Below, in pieces: positions 35,583 through 44,213 of a DNA stretch of 64,000 bases (the stretch's first letter is position 1; every line of letters begins with the position of its first letter). Position numbers and translations under genes: made by a program. Origin of the DNA: Hyphomicrobiales bacterium. Lineage in GTDB: Bacteria > Pseudomonadota > Alphaproteobacteria > Rhizobiales > Rhizobiaceae. The stretch lies in the NCBI GenBank assembly GCA_900466475.1, contig UBMI01000003.1, positions 62,001 through 126,000 of the forward strand, written 5' to 3'. The notes under the pieces are model-generated. The model saw only the letters and a program-made list of their open reading frames with translations. It was not told where the DNA came from and searched no databases.

Positions 35583-35893
35583 CGCTGGAACATTCCCCTG
35601 GTCCTGGGAGACAGCCGCATGCGCATTGTAGTCGGCTCCCCTGGGGAGGCTATCAACTGGCTCATCCACGAGCCCAACCAAGACACTCCTAAATGGAAGC
35701 GAGCATGGAACGCCTGCCGAGACGTCATCGACGGAAGAATTCGGTCTGAAGACGCAAGGAAGGCAGTCGAGCTGGCCGCTGCTCGCGGATAAAGAGCCGG
35801 TCATGCCGCCTGCTCCCTCTTCGCCAATGCCCTCACATACGCCGCCTTGATCGCCTCATAACGAGCGATGTCGTATTCCTTGGTTTCGATCTC

Positions 35894-36178
35894 GTGGTCT
35901 GGGCAGGGCTTGTTGGAGCCCTGCCACGTCAACTTTCCGGACTAGCGCTTCGGAAAGCACATGCGCGGGAAAGGAACGAAGGTAGGAGACAACTGGACAC
36001 TCCCCCTGCTCCCGAAGAGCACCGCGCCGGCCCGGACGCCCCGCACAAGACCGGCCATGAGCAGGCTTGGTGGGAATCCCACGGCATTGACGCCAACACC
36101 CTTGCCGATCGCCTCTGGCGCGCGTCGGGCGACACGGCGGCAGCTATTAAAATCATAATGGAGGCCGAAGGCCGATGA
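35894..36178 (+). pseudogene. Small phage-like gene, probably frameshifted
   Basis: The C-terminal 40 residues of this frame (HEQAWWESHGIDANTLADRLW, then SGDTAAAIKIIMEAEGR) read like a short conserved accessory protein. Another frame (from about 35961) gives a better N-terminal half with GTKVGDNWTLPLLPKS. A frame change between 36020 and 36060 is therefore likely. It ends ATGA-overlapping the next start, as tightly packed phage genes do. Function unknown. Confidence 0.4.
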
Positions 36179-36391
36179 CTGCTGTCGCACCAGAAATGAT
36201 TGCCGCCGCATGGCAGGCTTGGCAGTCTCGGCACGGCGGAAAGCTCGGCCCCGCCTGCCTTTCGAGAGGCGATCGAGGCCGCGCCCGCTGTCGCCGTCAC
36301 CCCACCGCCCATTTCACATGCGGGATGGCAGCCAAACGTATTTGCAAGGTTGGTCGGTTCAGCGCTCACGGCTGCTATCGCAGTCAATTGA
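36175..36391 (+). pseudogene. Small phage-like gene, frameshifted
   Basis: MTAVAPEMIAAAWQAWQSRH and GGKLGP in the first frame continue in another frame, from about 36250, as PAFREAIEAAPAVAVTPPP and WQPNVFARLVGSAL to a stop at 36391. The joined protein of about 70 residues has the look of short rhizobial phage proteins (R-H-G-G-K-L-G-PG..FREAI). One-base shift inferred. Confidence 0.45.
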
Positions 36392-36399
36392 GGCGTCTA

Positions 36400-36699
36400 T
36401 CAGTGAGCGCGACGCTCCGGCGGCGTTACTTCCGGCACGGCGTCTCGATGCGGACCCGAAAAATTTATGACGTCCGCGCCCTTCTGCGAGCTACCGAAGT
36501 TTCTGCGCAGAGCGTTAGCAAGCTGGACCGGCTCTCTCAGGCCCTGGTGGAAAAGCCGAATGATCAGTCTGGCGGCAACCATGAACTCTCGCCCCGGGTT
36601 CGCCGACATTTTGCCCTTATAGCCGCAGCTGACGAGAACCTCCTGAAGCATCTTCACGTCTTTGCTTTTCAGATTGGCGGTGTTGATTTCGGAAGACAT
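36400..36699 (-). CDS. Conserved small protein, function unknown
   Basis: 99 residues from ATG 36699, chosen for AAGGAGGACAGC directly upstream. The core reads SKDVKMLQEVLVSCGYKG, then REFMVAARLIIRLFHQGLR and EPVQLANALRRNFG: three amphipathic helices. This pattern recurs in short rhizobial hypothetical proteins next to regulators. No catalytic motif. Soluble, cytoplasmic. Intact frame within an otherwise decayed region. Confidence 0.6.
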   Translation of the reverse strand: MSSEINTANLKSKDVKMLQEVLVSCGYKGKMSANPGREFMVAARLIIRLFHQGLREPVQLANALRRNFGSSQKGADVINFSGPHRDAVPEVTPPERRAH

Positions 36700-36906
36700 G
36701 CTGTCCTCCTTCCGGTTGGGGCGAAGCTCACGGGCCTCAATCGGCAGCGCCCGTTCTATGGCTGCCGAGGATCTCAACCTGCGCTCTATTGTGGACGATA
36801 GCAAATGCATTCATCGAAGCCACTGCCCATCATTGCCGACACCCCACCACCATCGTCACAAATGTCGAGATGCCGTGAGTTGATCAAAATCACTGGTGCA
36901 AGCCAA

Positions 36907-37347
36907 TTAGGGGTCTATCCGGGTCGTGCCCGCCTCGTTAAGAAGCGTTGTCAGCGCTGTAATGAGCTGCGCGTGAACAAAAGGCTTCTGAAGCAACACG
37001 CTGTTTGGAACGCCTTGAGCTGCCCAGTCCTTAGCGCTGTCCCCAGTGATATAAATCACTGGCATGTGCGGCTGCAGTTCCCGAGCGCGGCGAGCCAAAT
37101 CCCAACCGTCCGTTTTTCCCGGCATCCTTATGTCGGTTATGACGGCGCAAAAGCGCGCCGAGTCTTTCTCCAAGGCACGTATAGCTTCATCGGCATTCGA
37201 GAATCCGAGGTTTTCAAAGCCGGCTTCCGTCACGACCTCTTCGAGATTGATTTTTATGAGGGCCTCGTCTTCAGCGATAAGCACGAGCAGGCTATCGCGG
37301 CCTGCGCTGATGATCTTCTGAGATTGGGCGGTCGGGTCTTTGGCCAT
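36907..37347 (-). CDS. Single-domain response regulator (CheY-like receiver)
   Basis: 146 residues from ATG 37347 (GGGGGG-rich site upstream). One receiver domain from about 22: VLIAEDEALIKINLEEVV with the acidic pair, the phosphoacceptor Asp in VITDIRMPG, the Thr in VIYITGDS, and the Lys in LLQKPF. No output domain. Receivers of this type often act in phosphorelay or with HWE kinases in rhizobia; one such kinase is at 39700. The frame is open further upstream but the added part does not look native. Confidence 0.85.
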   Translation of the reverse strand: MAKDPTAQSQKIISAGRDSLLVLIAEDEALIKINLEEVVTEAGFENLGFSNADEAIRALEKDSARFCAVITDIRMPGKTDGWDLARRARELQPHMPVIYITGDSAKDWAAQGVPNSVLLQKPFVHAQLITALTTLLNEAGTTRIDP

Positions 37348-38436
37348 GAGGCCCCCCTGCATTGGCAGGCGGGAGCTCTTAGCCCTCAGCCGCCAGCGCC
37401 TACGAGCTCGTTTGCTAGCGATGAAAAGAACATAGCGCCTCGCTTTGATCTGTCTATCCCCACTCCCTCGCAGAGTGTGGTTGGCAATGACCTTGATCAA
37501 GTAGGCCGCGATACCCGCATCCTGCTCACCCAGATCAATTGGCTCGAAGAGGTAACCGGCGTGAAGCTCGAAGACGAGGATGCGGCGCTCGTCACGCAGA
37601 TACGTCAGTCGTGGGTCATCGCGACGGATGCACCGCAACTGCAGCATGTTCTTTCAATAACGCAGCATCCTAATGTTGAAGGCCCAAACAGGGAACAATC
37701 AGGCATTGAGGGAGACATTCAACAGTTGATGGGTATGCCGCAAGTAGCAAAGGCCCATCGCGGGGCGGCGATGAGCCTCTAGACCCCAACAGGAACAAAG
37801 GGTCCGCTCTACAACACGTTGACGCGGGGAATGTTCCACCCGACCATCATGTGGTTCGCAGCGAAGTCCTAACGACTATCAAAGAATTTGCCCACTGGCA
37901 TCACCTGAACGAGACGACGATCGCCGGAGGCAAGACGCCAAGTGACAGCGAGATTGATTTCGAAGCGACGGTTTGGAACAGGATCTTGCGCGCCTTCGCC
38001 CCTACAACGGAGGACCGCGGCGAATGAACAGGCTCTTCCCGAATCACACCAGCGCGTTGCTACGGCGTAAGGGAGGAACCAACGACAACCTCGACGCAAG
38101 CTGTAACGCCAACGATCATTACTGTTTTCCCGGTGCTATCTACAACGTTCACGGTCATAGACCCGTTTTCGCCGTGGAAGAGATGTCCCGAGTTGAAAAG
38201 ATCCTGCGCGGTCCCAACGGCTTCAGCGCGAACCGCTGCGGTGTCCTTGCACTCAGTGCCGTGCTCATGCCGGCGAGATGACGGTTGACGCCTTCCTGAG
38301 CCGTGTGTGGGTACGATATGGCCGAAGCCGTTCTCGACACCGGTACAGGCAAAGGGAAGTTCAGAGCGTGGCGGAAGATCGATCTGGACAGGGCAATCGA
38401 CCCAGGAAGCGTAAGCGGCGTGCCGGAGGCATACTG
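37348..38436. other. Region with possible small genes only
   Basis: On the + strand, 37411-37782 has a protein-like stretch (DTRILLTQINWLEEVTGVKLE) without a convincing start or family. Other frames between 38030 and 38430 are broken. The only small gene listed is at 37851. Confidence 0.3.
37851..38027 (+). CDS. Short hypothetical protein
   Basis: 58 codons from GTG 37851: VRSEVLTTIKEFAHWHHLNE, then DSEIDFEATVWNRILRAFAP. Composition is protein-like and the frame stays open about 100 codons upstream with the same character, so the true N-terminus may be elsewhere. No ribosome site, no family recognised. Confidence 0.35.
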   Translation: MVRSEVLTTIKEFAHWHHLNETTIAGGKTPSDSEIDFEATVWNRILRAFAPTTEDRGE

Positions 38437-38595
38437 ATGGTGCCCGTGGAAATGCCGCGGTACGTCCTTCAACCGAAAAGCCGGCTGCCGCTATCTGAGC
38501 GCCGCGCTCGGCGAGAATCTTCCGCAAGACGAGCTAATCGCGGTCGCGAAAGTTTGGAATGACCGCCTCGACGCTTGGAAAGCCGAGCGACCCCG
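38437..38595 (+). pseudogene. Possible phage integrase N-terminal relic
   Basis: MVPVEMPRYVLQ in one frame and, after a shift near 38475, GCRYLSAALGENLPQDELIA with VWNDRLDAWKAERP in another. Rhizobial phage integrases begin with MP.EMPRYV.. followed by a strand pair and AALG.......A...N..LD.W. The match is short and no catalytic domain follows. Low-certainty call. Confidence 0.35.
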
Positions 38596-38654
38596 CCATG
38601 GAGCCGGTCGAGACGCTATCGAAATACGGCACTGTCGAATGGCTTTAGAACGCC

Positions 38655-39285
38655 TACCTGAAGCACGATCGAGGCCCCCAGACTTGGGATCGAGGACGTC
38701 TGGCTCCTGGAGGAAGGACTTCTTGCGGCCGACCAGTATAAGATAGAGGTCGGAATGGTGGGCAACGAAGGATTCGTCGGCACCTCAATGCTGAACGGCG
38801 TCCGACATTCTCTTACGAAGACCATTGTCCAGATTCCCGGAAGTCTTGGCGGATCAACGCGGATGATTTCCTTTCGATGTTGCGTTCGTTTCCTGAACTG
38901 GAGAATTCGTGCCGACGCTTCCACCAAGCTCTTGTCTAGCAGATGGCTGGCACGGTTCCATCGAATGCGCGTGGCCATATCGAACAGCGGCTCGCCCGCT
39001 GGCTGCTGATGTGTCAGGATCGGATCGGCGGCCAGCACATCCGGATCACGCACCACGATCTCGCAGCAATGCTCGGAGTTCGCCGACCGGGAGTGACAAA
39101 CGCAATTCACGTCCTTGAAGGCGAAGGCTTCATCCGTTCCACGCGGGATCCACATTCAGATCGTCGACCGACAGCAGCTTGAAAAGTTCGCCGGCGGCTT
39201 TTATGGCGGAGCCGAACGGATCGAGCCAGCTCGCACCGATGACAAAGGATCGGGCAAAATCCAGCCCCAGCGGTTGCACAGCTGA
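38655..39285 (+). pseudogene. Crp/Fnr-family regulator, several frame lesions
   Basis: Fragments in three frames together give a Crp/Fnr protein: KIEVGMVGNEGFVGTSML (cNMP-like domain), then WRINADDFLSMLRSFPELE, a TAG near 38938, then ARGHIEQRLARWLLMCQDRI and AMLGVRRPGVTNAIHVLEGEG (HTH). A last shift near 39145 leads to IQIVDRQQLEKFAGGFYGG and a stop at 39285. Rhizobial genomes carry many regulators of this type. N-terminal part before about 38655 is missing. Confidence 0.7.
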
Positions 39286-39340
39286 TTGGATGTCAAGGCG
39301 GGGTGCTTGGCTTTAGCGCCGCTGGAAGGGTGCCGCGCGC

Positions 39341-39700
39341 TTAGGCTGCCATCTCGATTAGCGTATGCGCCATCTTCCGGATGTCGTAGGGCTTCGCGAA
39401 GAACAGGCTGCGTTCCGGCATGTCCGACGCAAGTGGCCGCTGCTTCCCTGACACCACCACGATCTTGATCGGCGGCCATCTGTCCCGGACAGCGGCGGCG
39501 AGCTTCAGGCCATCCATGCTCCCGGGCATGTCAATGTCGGTCATCAGAATTCGGATGTCGGGAATATTCTCGAGAGCGACAATGGCCTCGTCCGCGTCCG
39601 AGGCCTCTATGGCCTCGAATCCAGCCTCTTCTACGAGATCGACAGCAAGCATGCGGACCAGCGGCTCATCTTCCACGATAAGGATCTTCACTCTGGTCAT
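39341..39700 (-). CDS. Single-domain response regulator, partner of the HWE kinase
   Basis: 119 residues: ILIVEDEPLVRMLAVDLVEE with the acidic pocket, phosphoacceptor Asp in LMTDIDMPG (near 54), Ser in VVVSGKQ, Lys in FFAKPYD. It is only a receiver domain. Its start overlaps the stop of the kinase gene by one base (TGATG), so the pair is translated together and the kinase very likely phosphorylates it. GAGGAAG precedes the ATG. Confidence 0.92.
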   Translation of the reverse strand: MTRVKILIVEDEPLVRMLAVDLVEEAGFEAIEASDADEAIVALENIPDIRILMTDIDMPGSMDGLKLAAAVRDRWPPIKIVVVSGKQRPLASDMPERSLFFAKPYDIRKMAHTLIEMAA

Positions 39701-41373
39701 CACGCTTCCTCGCGATCGATAGAAACTTCGTTCGCCGCCGTAGGTTCCACCGAGAACGAAATTTCGAAGACGAGACCATCGGGCCTGTACTCCGTGTGGC
39801 TGTCCGCCTTGGCCTTCGCTGGGAAGGCGCGTCCGATCAGCACGGTACCGAAACCGGTTCTCTCCGGAGCCTTGACCGGTGGACCGTCGACCTCCCTCCA
39901 CACCAGGCGAAGCCGGCCTTCTGATAAGTTCCAGTCAACGAGTACCCGTCCGTCCTCGGCACCGAGGCTCCCGTACTTTATAGCGTTGGTTGCAAGTTCG
40001 TGGATCACGAGAGAAAGCGGGAGAGCCAGGTCCGAAGGGAGAGGAACCTCCGTTCCATTGACGACGATCCTGTTCGGCGACGACAGGTGCGACCGAAGGG
40101 CAGCGGACACGACTTCGTGCATCGACGACCCCGCCCCTTCCTTGGACAGTATTAGGTCATATGTGCTCGCCAGCGCCGCCAGCCTGTCCGAGAAGCTATG
40201 ATAGCGTTCCGGCTCCGCTTTCGCGAAGGTCTGCCGAGCTATCGCCTGCACCAAGGCGAAGCCGTTCTTCACCCGATGAGCAAGTTCCCGTACCAGCAGC
40301 TCCCGGGCTTCTTCGGCCTTCTCGTTCTGGTCCCGGCGGGCATCGAGTTCATCGAGCAGATCGTCCAGTGTCGCCCCGACCGCGTGCAACTCGTCGCTCG
40401 GACTCATCTGGGTTCTGGCATTTGTCTTGCCGTCCCTCCAATTCCGCATGACCTCCGAGATCCTGGAGATCGGGGCCAGAAGGAAACGCTCGCCGATGAA
40501 CATGGCGAGCAGGAGAGACACGAGTGCCCCTACGGCGATGCCAATCGAGTTCGTCATCGTGGCCCTGTTTATGGGCGCGAAGGCCTCGCCGGTGGAAAGT
40601 CCTGCGCTGACGTAGAGAGGGCTTCCGGGCAGCGAAATCGGCCTGTAGCCGAGTACCCGTTCCGTGCCGTCCTGGCTCATCACCTGCACGATTCCTGGCT
40701 CCTCGGCATGCACGAGCTTCAAGTACTCGTCGGGTATGACGGTGCCGACGAACTTCTCCGGTAGCGGCACGCGGGCGACGATCCTGCCATCGCTGTCAGC
40801 GAGAGTGACCGCGTTTCCCGGCGTCACACCTCTTTCCGTGATGCGATTCTGGAGCCAGTCGAGGAGCATGCCGCTGACGACCACCGCAGTAACCTTGTCG
40901 TTCTCCACCACTGGCATCGCCAGCGGCAGTACCGGGCGACCCGTGATCCGACTTTCGGTGTACGTGCCGACAACGAAAGCGCGTGTTTCGACAGCCTGCT
41001 TGAAATAATCCCGGTCTCCAAACGTCGCACCCTCGGGGATCGCGATGCTGCCGCATGCCGGGGTGCCGTCTGGCCGCACAACAAAAATCGTCTGAATGTT
41101 TGGGACCTTGCCTGCGAGCGAGCGCAGGGCATCGTTGCAGTTCGCCACGTCGAGGTGCCTGACAGACGGCATCGACGTCACGGCTATGAGCAGCGAGTGA
41201 AGCCCTTCAACGATGCGCTCGACCTCCGAGGAAGCCTGACGGGCGGACTGCGCAGCTTGAACTCTCACTTCCTCCCCACGCTGCTGCCGCATGGCGTACT
41301 CGTTATATCCCAGCATCGCAACGACGGGCGCAAGGGCCGCGAGTGCGACCGCTACCAGCTTCATTCTCATCAT
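39700..41373 (-). CDS. Membrane sensor histidine kinase, HWE/HisKA_2 type
   Basis: 557 residues from ATG 41373 (GAGGG upstream). TM1 at about 5-25, a periplasmic double-Cache-like sensor at about 26-270, TM2 at 277-297, HAMP at 300-350, then the dimerisation helix VRELAHRVKNGFALVQAIA with His366. The ATPase domain has HELATNAIKYGSLG (N-box) and LVWREVDGPPVKAPERTGFG (the WxE-type motif of HWE kinases). Such kinases handle stress or light signals in rhizobia. The ligand is unknown. It forms an operon with the receiver gene at 39341. Confidence 0.93.
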   Translation of the reverse strand: MMRMKLVAVALAALAPVVAMLGYNEYAMRQQRGEEVRVQAAQSARQASSEVERIVEGLHSLLIAVTSMPSVRHLDVANCNDALRSLAGKVPNIQTIFVVRPDGTPACGSIAIPEGATFGDRDYFKQAVETRAFVVGTYTESRITGRPVLPLAMPVVENDKVTAVVVSGMLLDWLQNRITERGVTPGNAVTLADSDGRIVARVPLPEKFVGTVIPDEYLKLVHAEEPGIVQVMSQDGTERVLGYRPISLPGSPLYVSAGLSTGEAFAPINRATMTNSIGIAVGALVSLLLAMFIGERFLLAPISRISEVMRNWRDGKTNARTQMSPSDELHAVGATLDDLLDELDARRDQNEKAEEARELLVRELAHRVKNGFALVQAIARQTFAKAEPERYHSFSDRLAALASTYDLILSKEGAGSSMHEVVSAALRSHLSSPNRIVVNGTEVPLPSDLALPLSLVIHELATNAIKYGSLGAEDGRVLVDWNLSEGRLRLVWREVDGPPVKAPERTGFGTVLIGRAFPAKAKADSHTEYRPDGLVFEISFSVEPTAANEVSIDREEA

Positions 41374-41512
41374 GAGTCCCTCAACCTTTACCATCGCTAC
41401 CACGCCAGGTTCGGTCTGGCTATCGAGGAGGACTGAACAGCAATTGCTGCAGTGCGGAACATCCTCGGTCTACAGATGTTTTGGAAAGCATCGCAACAAG
41501 AGGATCACAGTC

Positions 41513-41779
41513 ATGTCAGACAAGCCCATCGGAATGCCGATACCACTCGGTCAGATCGAAACTGGCCCCGAGGCCGCGCTGGCGCTTCCGACTCAGCAGC
41601 CGGACGGTCCAGATGAGGAAATGCTCGAGCACATAGCGCAGATTGTTGACGCGATCATTCTTGGTCCTGTCAAGATCGCGCTCGCGGCATGCCTCGCGAC
41701 GGCGGCATTCACCGTGAACCCATACTTCCTTATGTCCGGCTACAAGCTCGCGGAAGCTGGAGATCAGCAGGTTGCCTGA
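41513..41779 (+). CDS. Small membrane-associated hypothetical protein
   Basis: 88 residues from ATG 41513 (AGAGGATCACAG upstream). A Pro/Gln-rich N-terminal half is followed by EEMLEHIAQIVDAIILGP and a hydrophobic segment VKIALAACLATAAFTVNPYF (about 58-78). One membrane or surface-anchoring segment is likely. No family recognised. Reads away from the sensor kinase, 139 bases from its start. Confidence 0.55.
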   Translation: MSDKPIGMPIPLGQIETGPEAALALPTQQPDGPDEEMLEHIAQIVDAIILGPVKIALAACLATAAFTVNPYFLMSGYKLAEAGDQQVA

Positions 41780-41893
41780 CCGGGCCTCGCCCGCCATCCT
41801 CTGGCGCATTCACGTTTGGATTTACGATTATGTACTTCCTTTAACGTGTGCGCCATCAGTCAATCCTCCCGGGAGTTGCCGAGGAGGATGAAC

Positions 41894-42181
41894 ATGATTC
41901 GTCTGTCGCGTATCGCATCGATGTCGGGGATGTTGCTTTTCGCATGTCGTCCCGGAGCAAGCGAGGTCGCGTTCGCGCGGTCGTGCTCACCAGGATATGT
42001 CTCGGTGAATGGCACCTCGTGCACGGTCACGCCCGGCACGGCGATAACGGTCAGCGCTGCCGCTTCGCCTGGTCTTGACGCTCGGAACAGCGGAGGCAAG
42101 ATCGTCGCCAACGGCATCACGGTCAACCTTTGCCCCGGGGCCTTGGCGCGCACGTTCATCGGCGCGCGGGCTCTGACGTGA
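41894..42181 (+). CDS. Exported protein resembling the N-terminus of an autotransporter passenger
   Basis: 95 residues from ATG 41894, with an ideal GAGGAGG 8 bases upstream. A signal peptide (about 1-25) is followed by CSPGYVSVNGTSCTVTPGT and GGKIVANGITVNLC, a Gly/Thr/Ser/Asn-rich repeat-like start typical of beta-helix passengers. Known members are ten times longer, so this is either a short secreted protein or a truncated autotransporter. The frame stops at 42181 without a barrel. Confidence 0.5.
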   Translation: MIRLSRIASMSGMLLFACRPGASEVAFARSCSPGYVSVNGTSCTVTPGTAITVSAAASPGLDARNSGGKIVANGITVNLCPGALARTFIGARALT

Positions 42182-42197
42182 GTTTAACGCAAATGCG

Positions 42198-42380
42198 TCA
42201 ATTCGGATTTAGTCTTTGTTTCGCATTCTGAATGGCTAGATCGAAATCCCTAGTGGTCCTTAGTTCGTGGAGCAGAATCTGTCTCGCGTCATCTGAGTTC
42301 CCCGCTTCGGCTAGGTATTCCCTCAATTTCATGGCCTGCTCTGCCGCCTGCTCCCAATTAAACACCGCGTCGATTTTCAC
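42198..42380 (-). CDS. Small hypothetical protein
   Basis: 60 residues from GTG 42380, with GAAGG upstream. Composition is helical (WEQAAEQAMKLREYLAEAG, then ARQILLHELRTTRDFDLAI). Intact frame with good composition; no family known. Converges on the short exported protein at 41894. Confidence 0.5.
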   Translation of the reverse strand: MKIDAVFNWEQAAEQAMKLREYLAEAGNSDDARQILLHELRTTRDFDLAIQNAKQRLNPN

Positions 42381-42645
42381 GGCACCTTCGCTCTATTCAT
42401 GTGTTCCCTCAACGCCTCGGGATAACTTAGGCGCTGGATCATCGCCCACTCTACATGTAGCTGATGCAGACGAGTGTATTGATGAATACATTAACATGCA
42501 TCACGGTGCTATAGCGTTAACGTGCGCGAAACATTGACATATTAACATTCTTTAATCGCATTCGACCCATCGCGCTTAGTCTTCCGCAGCTTGTGCGAGA
42601 CGAAGAACACAACTAACCATACCATGGCTAAAGTCTCAGGGCCCC

Positions 42646-43539
42646 TCACCTGCCCGGCCGCGCGAGCGATCGTGCGATATCGATGATGTCGTCACGTGCC
42701 GCCGTCGGATCCTCCCGGTTCCAGGCGACACCGAGCCCGATCTTGAAATCGACGCCCCTCACCTTCTTCAGCTCGAACCCGCGGTTCGGCAGATCCTGCG
42801 TCCATTCCGGCACGAAGCCGATGCCAAGACCGGCTGAGACCAGCGACACCAGCGAGAAGGTGTCGTCGCAGGTATAAGTGACATTGTCGGTCAGATCATG
42901 CTCCTCGAACTTCTCCGTGAAATACTGTTCGCTGTAGGAGCGGTTCTGGCGGGAAAATGAGATTATCTTCTCCCCTCTCAGATCCTCAAGATCGATCTCG
43001 CTCTTTAAGGACAGCGCGCTCTCCTTGGCCACTGCCAGCAGATAGCGTTCATGAGCAATCGAGAAGAAGCGAAGCGAGCCGATATTCTCCACCGGCCGGA
43101 TGAAGCCGAGATTGATGCGGCCTGCCTCGATATGGCGGATGATGTCATCGGTGGTACCGCTTTCGATATGCATGCGGATATCGGGATACTTCCTGCCGAT
43201 GCGCGCAAGGAAGGCCGGCAGAACGCCGATCGTGGCGGGATAGACCGTGCCGATCGCAATCTTGCGGGTCGTCTTGCCGGCGATCGAGCGAACGATCTCT
43301 CTCGACAGCTCCAGCTCGCTGATCATCCTGACCGAGCGCTCGTAGAAGGAGGCCCCTGCCCGCGTCAGCTCCACCCGCCTGGTCGTTCGCAGCAACAGCT
43401 GCACGCCGAGTTCCTTCTCGAGCGCCAAGATCGCATCCGAGAGGCCCGACTGGGTGATGTTCACCTTGGCTGCCGCACGACCGAAATGCAGCTCCTCGGC
43501 CACCGCGACGAAGTAGGATAGCTGGCGTAGTTCCATCAT
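42646..43539 (-). CDS. LysR-family transcriptional regulator
   Basis: 297 residues from ATG 43539 (a second ATG follows). The N-terminal winged HTH is typical: MELRQLSYFVAVAEELHFGR, then AAAKVNITQSGLSDAILALE and TTRRVELTRAGASFYER. The effector domain starts near 90 (KIAIGTVYPATIGVLP) and includes GLGIGFVPEWTQDLP near 250. No divergent metabolic gene survives beside it; the small XRE gene starts 149 bases away on the other strand, so its target is not evident. Soluble, probably tetrameric. Confidence 0.92.
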   Translation of the reverse strand: MMELRQLSYFVAVAEELHFGRAAAKVNITQSGLSDAILALEKELGVQLLLRTTRRVELTRAGASFYERSVRMISELELSREIVRSIAGKTTRKIAIGTVYPATIGVLPAFLARIGRKYPDIRMHIESGTTDDIIRHIEAGRINLGFIRPVENIGSLRFFSIAHERYLLAVAKESALSLKSEIDLEDLRGEKIISFSRQNRSYSEQYFTEKFEEHDLTDNVTYTCDDTFSLVSLVSAGLGIGFVPEWTQDLPNRGFELKKVRGVDFKIGLGVAWNREDPTAARDDIIDIARSLARPGR

Positions 43540-43687
43540 CTGTCTTTCATAAAGGACAAAAGGATTTGCCTCCCGCCACGGACGAGAGCTAGCTATCCTA
43601 GTTTTGAGAATCACGCAGGACGTGAAGGATTGTCCAAGACCATGATACGTAGAAAAAATCGCCACGTCAAGGCGATTTCGATAGGAG

Positions 43688-43942
43688 ATGGCGAATTTGT
43701 TGCCCGTTCAATGCAAGATGGCTAGGACCGCGCTCGACATGAGTGTAAAGGATCTTGCTATCGCTGCGAGCGTATCGACGAACACACTTGTCCGCTTCGA
43801 GCGTGGCGAAGAGCTCAAGCCAAGAACGATCGCTGCGATCCGTTCGGCGCTAGAAAGTGCCGGTATCGTCTTCCTCGACGGTGACTACCAAGGGGCTGGA
43901 GGACCAGGAATTCGTTTCAAAGATCCGACTTCACAACACTGA
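43688..43942 (+). CDS. Small XRE-type DNA-binding protein
   Basis: 84 residues with one Cro/CI helix-turn-helix at about 8-60: CKMARTALDMSVKDLAIAAS, VSTNTLVRFERGEELKPRT and AAIRSALESAGIVFLDGD. The last phrase is the usual ending of short rhizobial XRE proteins. Divergent from the LysR gene. It might be an antitoxin-like regulator, but no toxin gene is adjacent. Confidence 0.85.
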   Translation: MANLLPVQCKMARTALDMSVKDLAIAASVSTNTLVRFERGEELKPRTIAAIRSALESAGIVFLDGDYQGAGGPGIRFKDPTSQH

Positions 43943-44101
43943 TTGTCGCGATCCGGACGAATGTCGATCGCCTTGATGAGGATCGAACTGCCGTAGGTCA
44001 TTTTGCGGTCGCAGACTTCTGGAGTTCAATGGCATCCCTAAGCCGTTTTCAGCCGTAGCCGATGATGCTTGGCTTAATTCCGCGGGCAATCTCGACCACT
44101 C

Positions 44102-44213
44102 TTACCAATTCACCCGAAGCCCAACCTTGCCCTCAACCGAGTAGTTGTCGCCGTCAAAAGAAGTCGCCCCTGCATCTGGAGGAGCAACCGGTCCGATCAG
44201 TCCACTCGCTTGA
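44102..44213 (-). pseudogene. C-terminal fragment of an outer-membrane barrel protein
   Basis: ASGLIGPVAPPDAGATSFDG, then DNYSVEGKVGLRVNW and stop. The alternating pattern and terminal Trp fit the last beta strand of a porin or barrel. It overlaps the end of the DUF1254 gene in another frame, and no upstream part survives. Confidence 0.35.

Larger units (their letters stand above)
34489..35792 (+). pseudogene. DUF982 family gene interrupted by an IS21 element
   Basis: The start ATG-ATG-GTA-CAC lies at 34489-34500 after TTGGAGAG. The IS21 element (34501-35575) and one copy of its 7-bp target repeat intervene. The frame then resumes at 35583 as RWNIPLVLGDSRMRIVVGS and PGEAINWLIHEPNQD, ending at TAA 35790-35792. 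Joining the halves restores an uninterrupted 71-residue DUF982 protein with the correct WNIP..L N-terminus. A secondary ATG at 35619 could give a 57-residue fragment. Confidence 0.85.

Noticed and set aside
36805..37782. 325-codon rightward open frame opposite the response regulator
   Set aside because: Its first half is antisense to the receiver gene at 36907-37347. Only the last 120 codons look protein-like, and no start codon or family supports a gene there.
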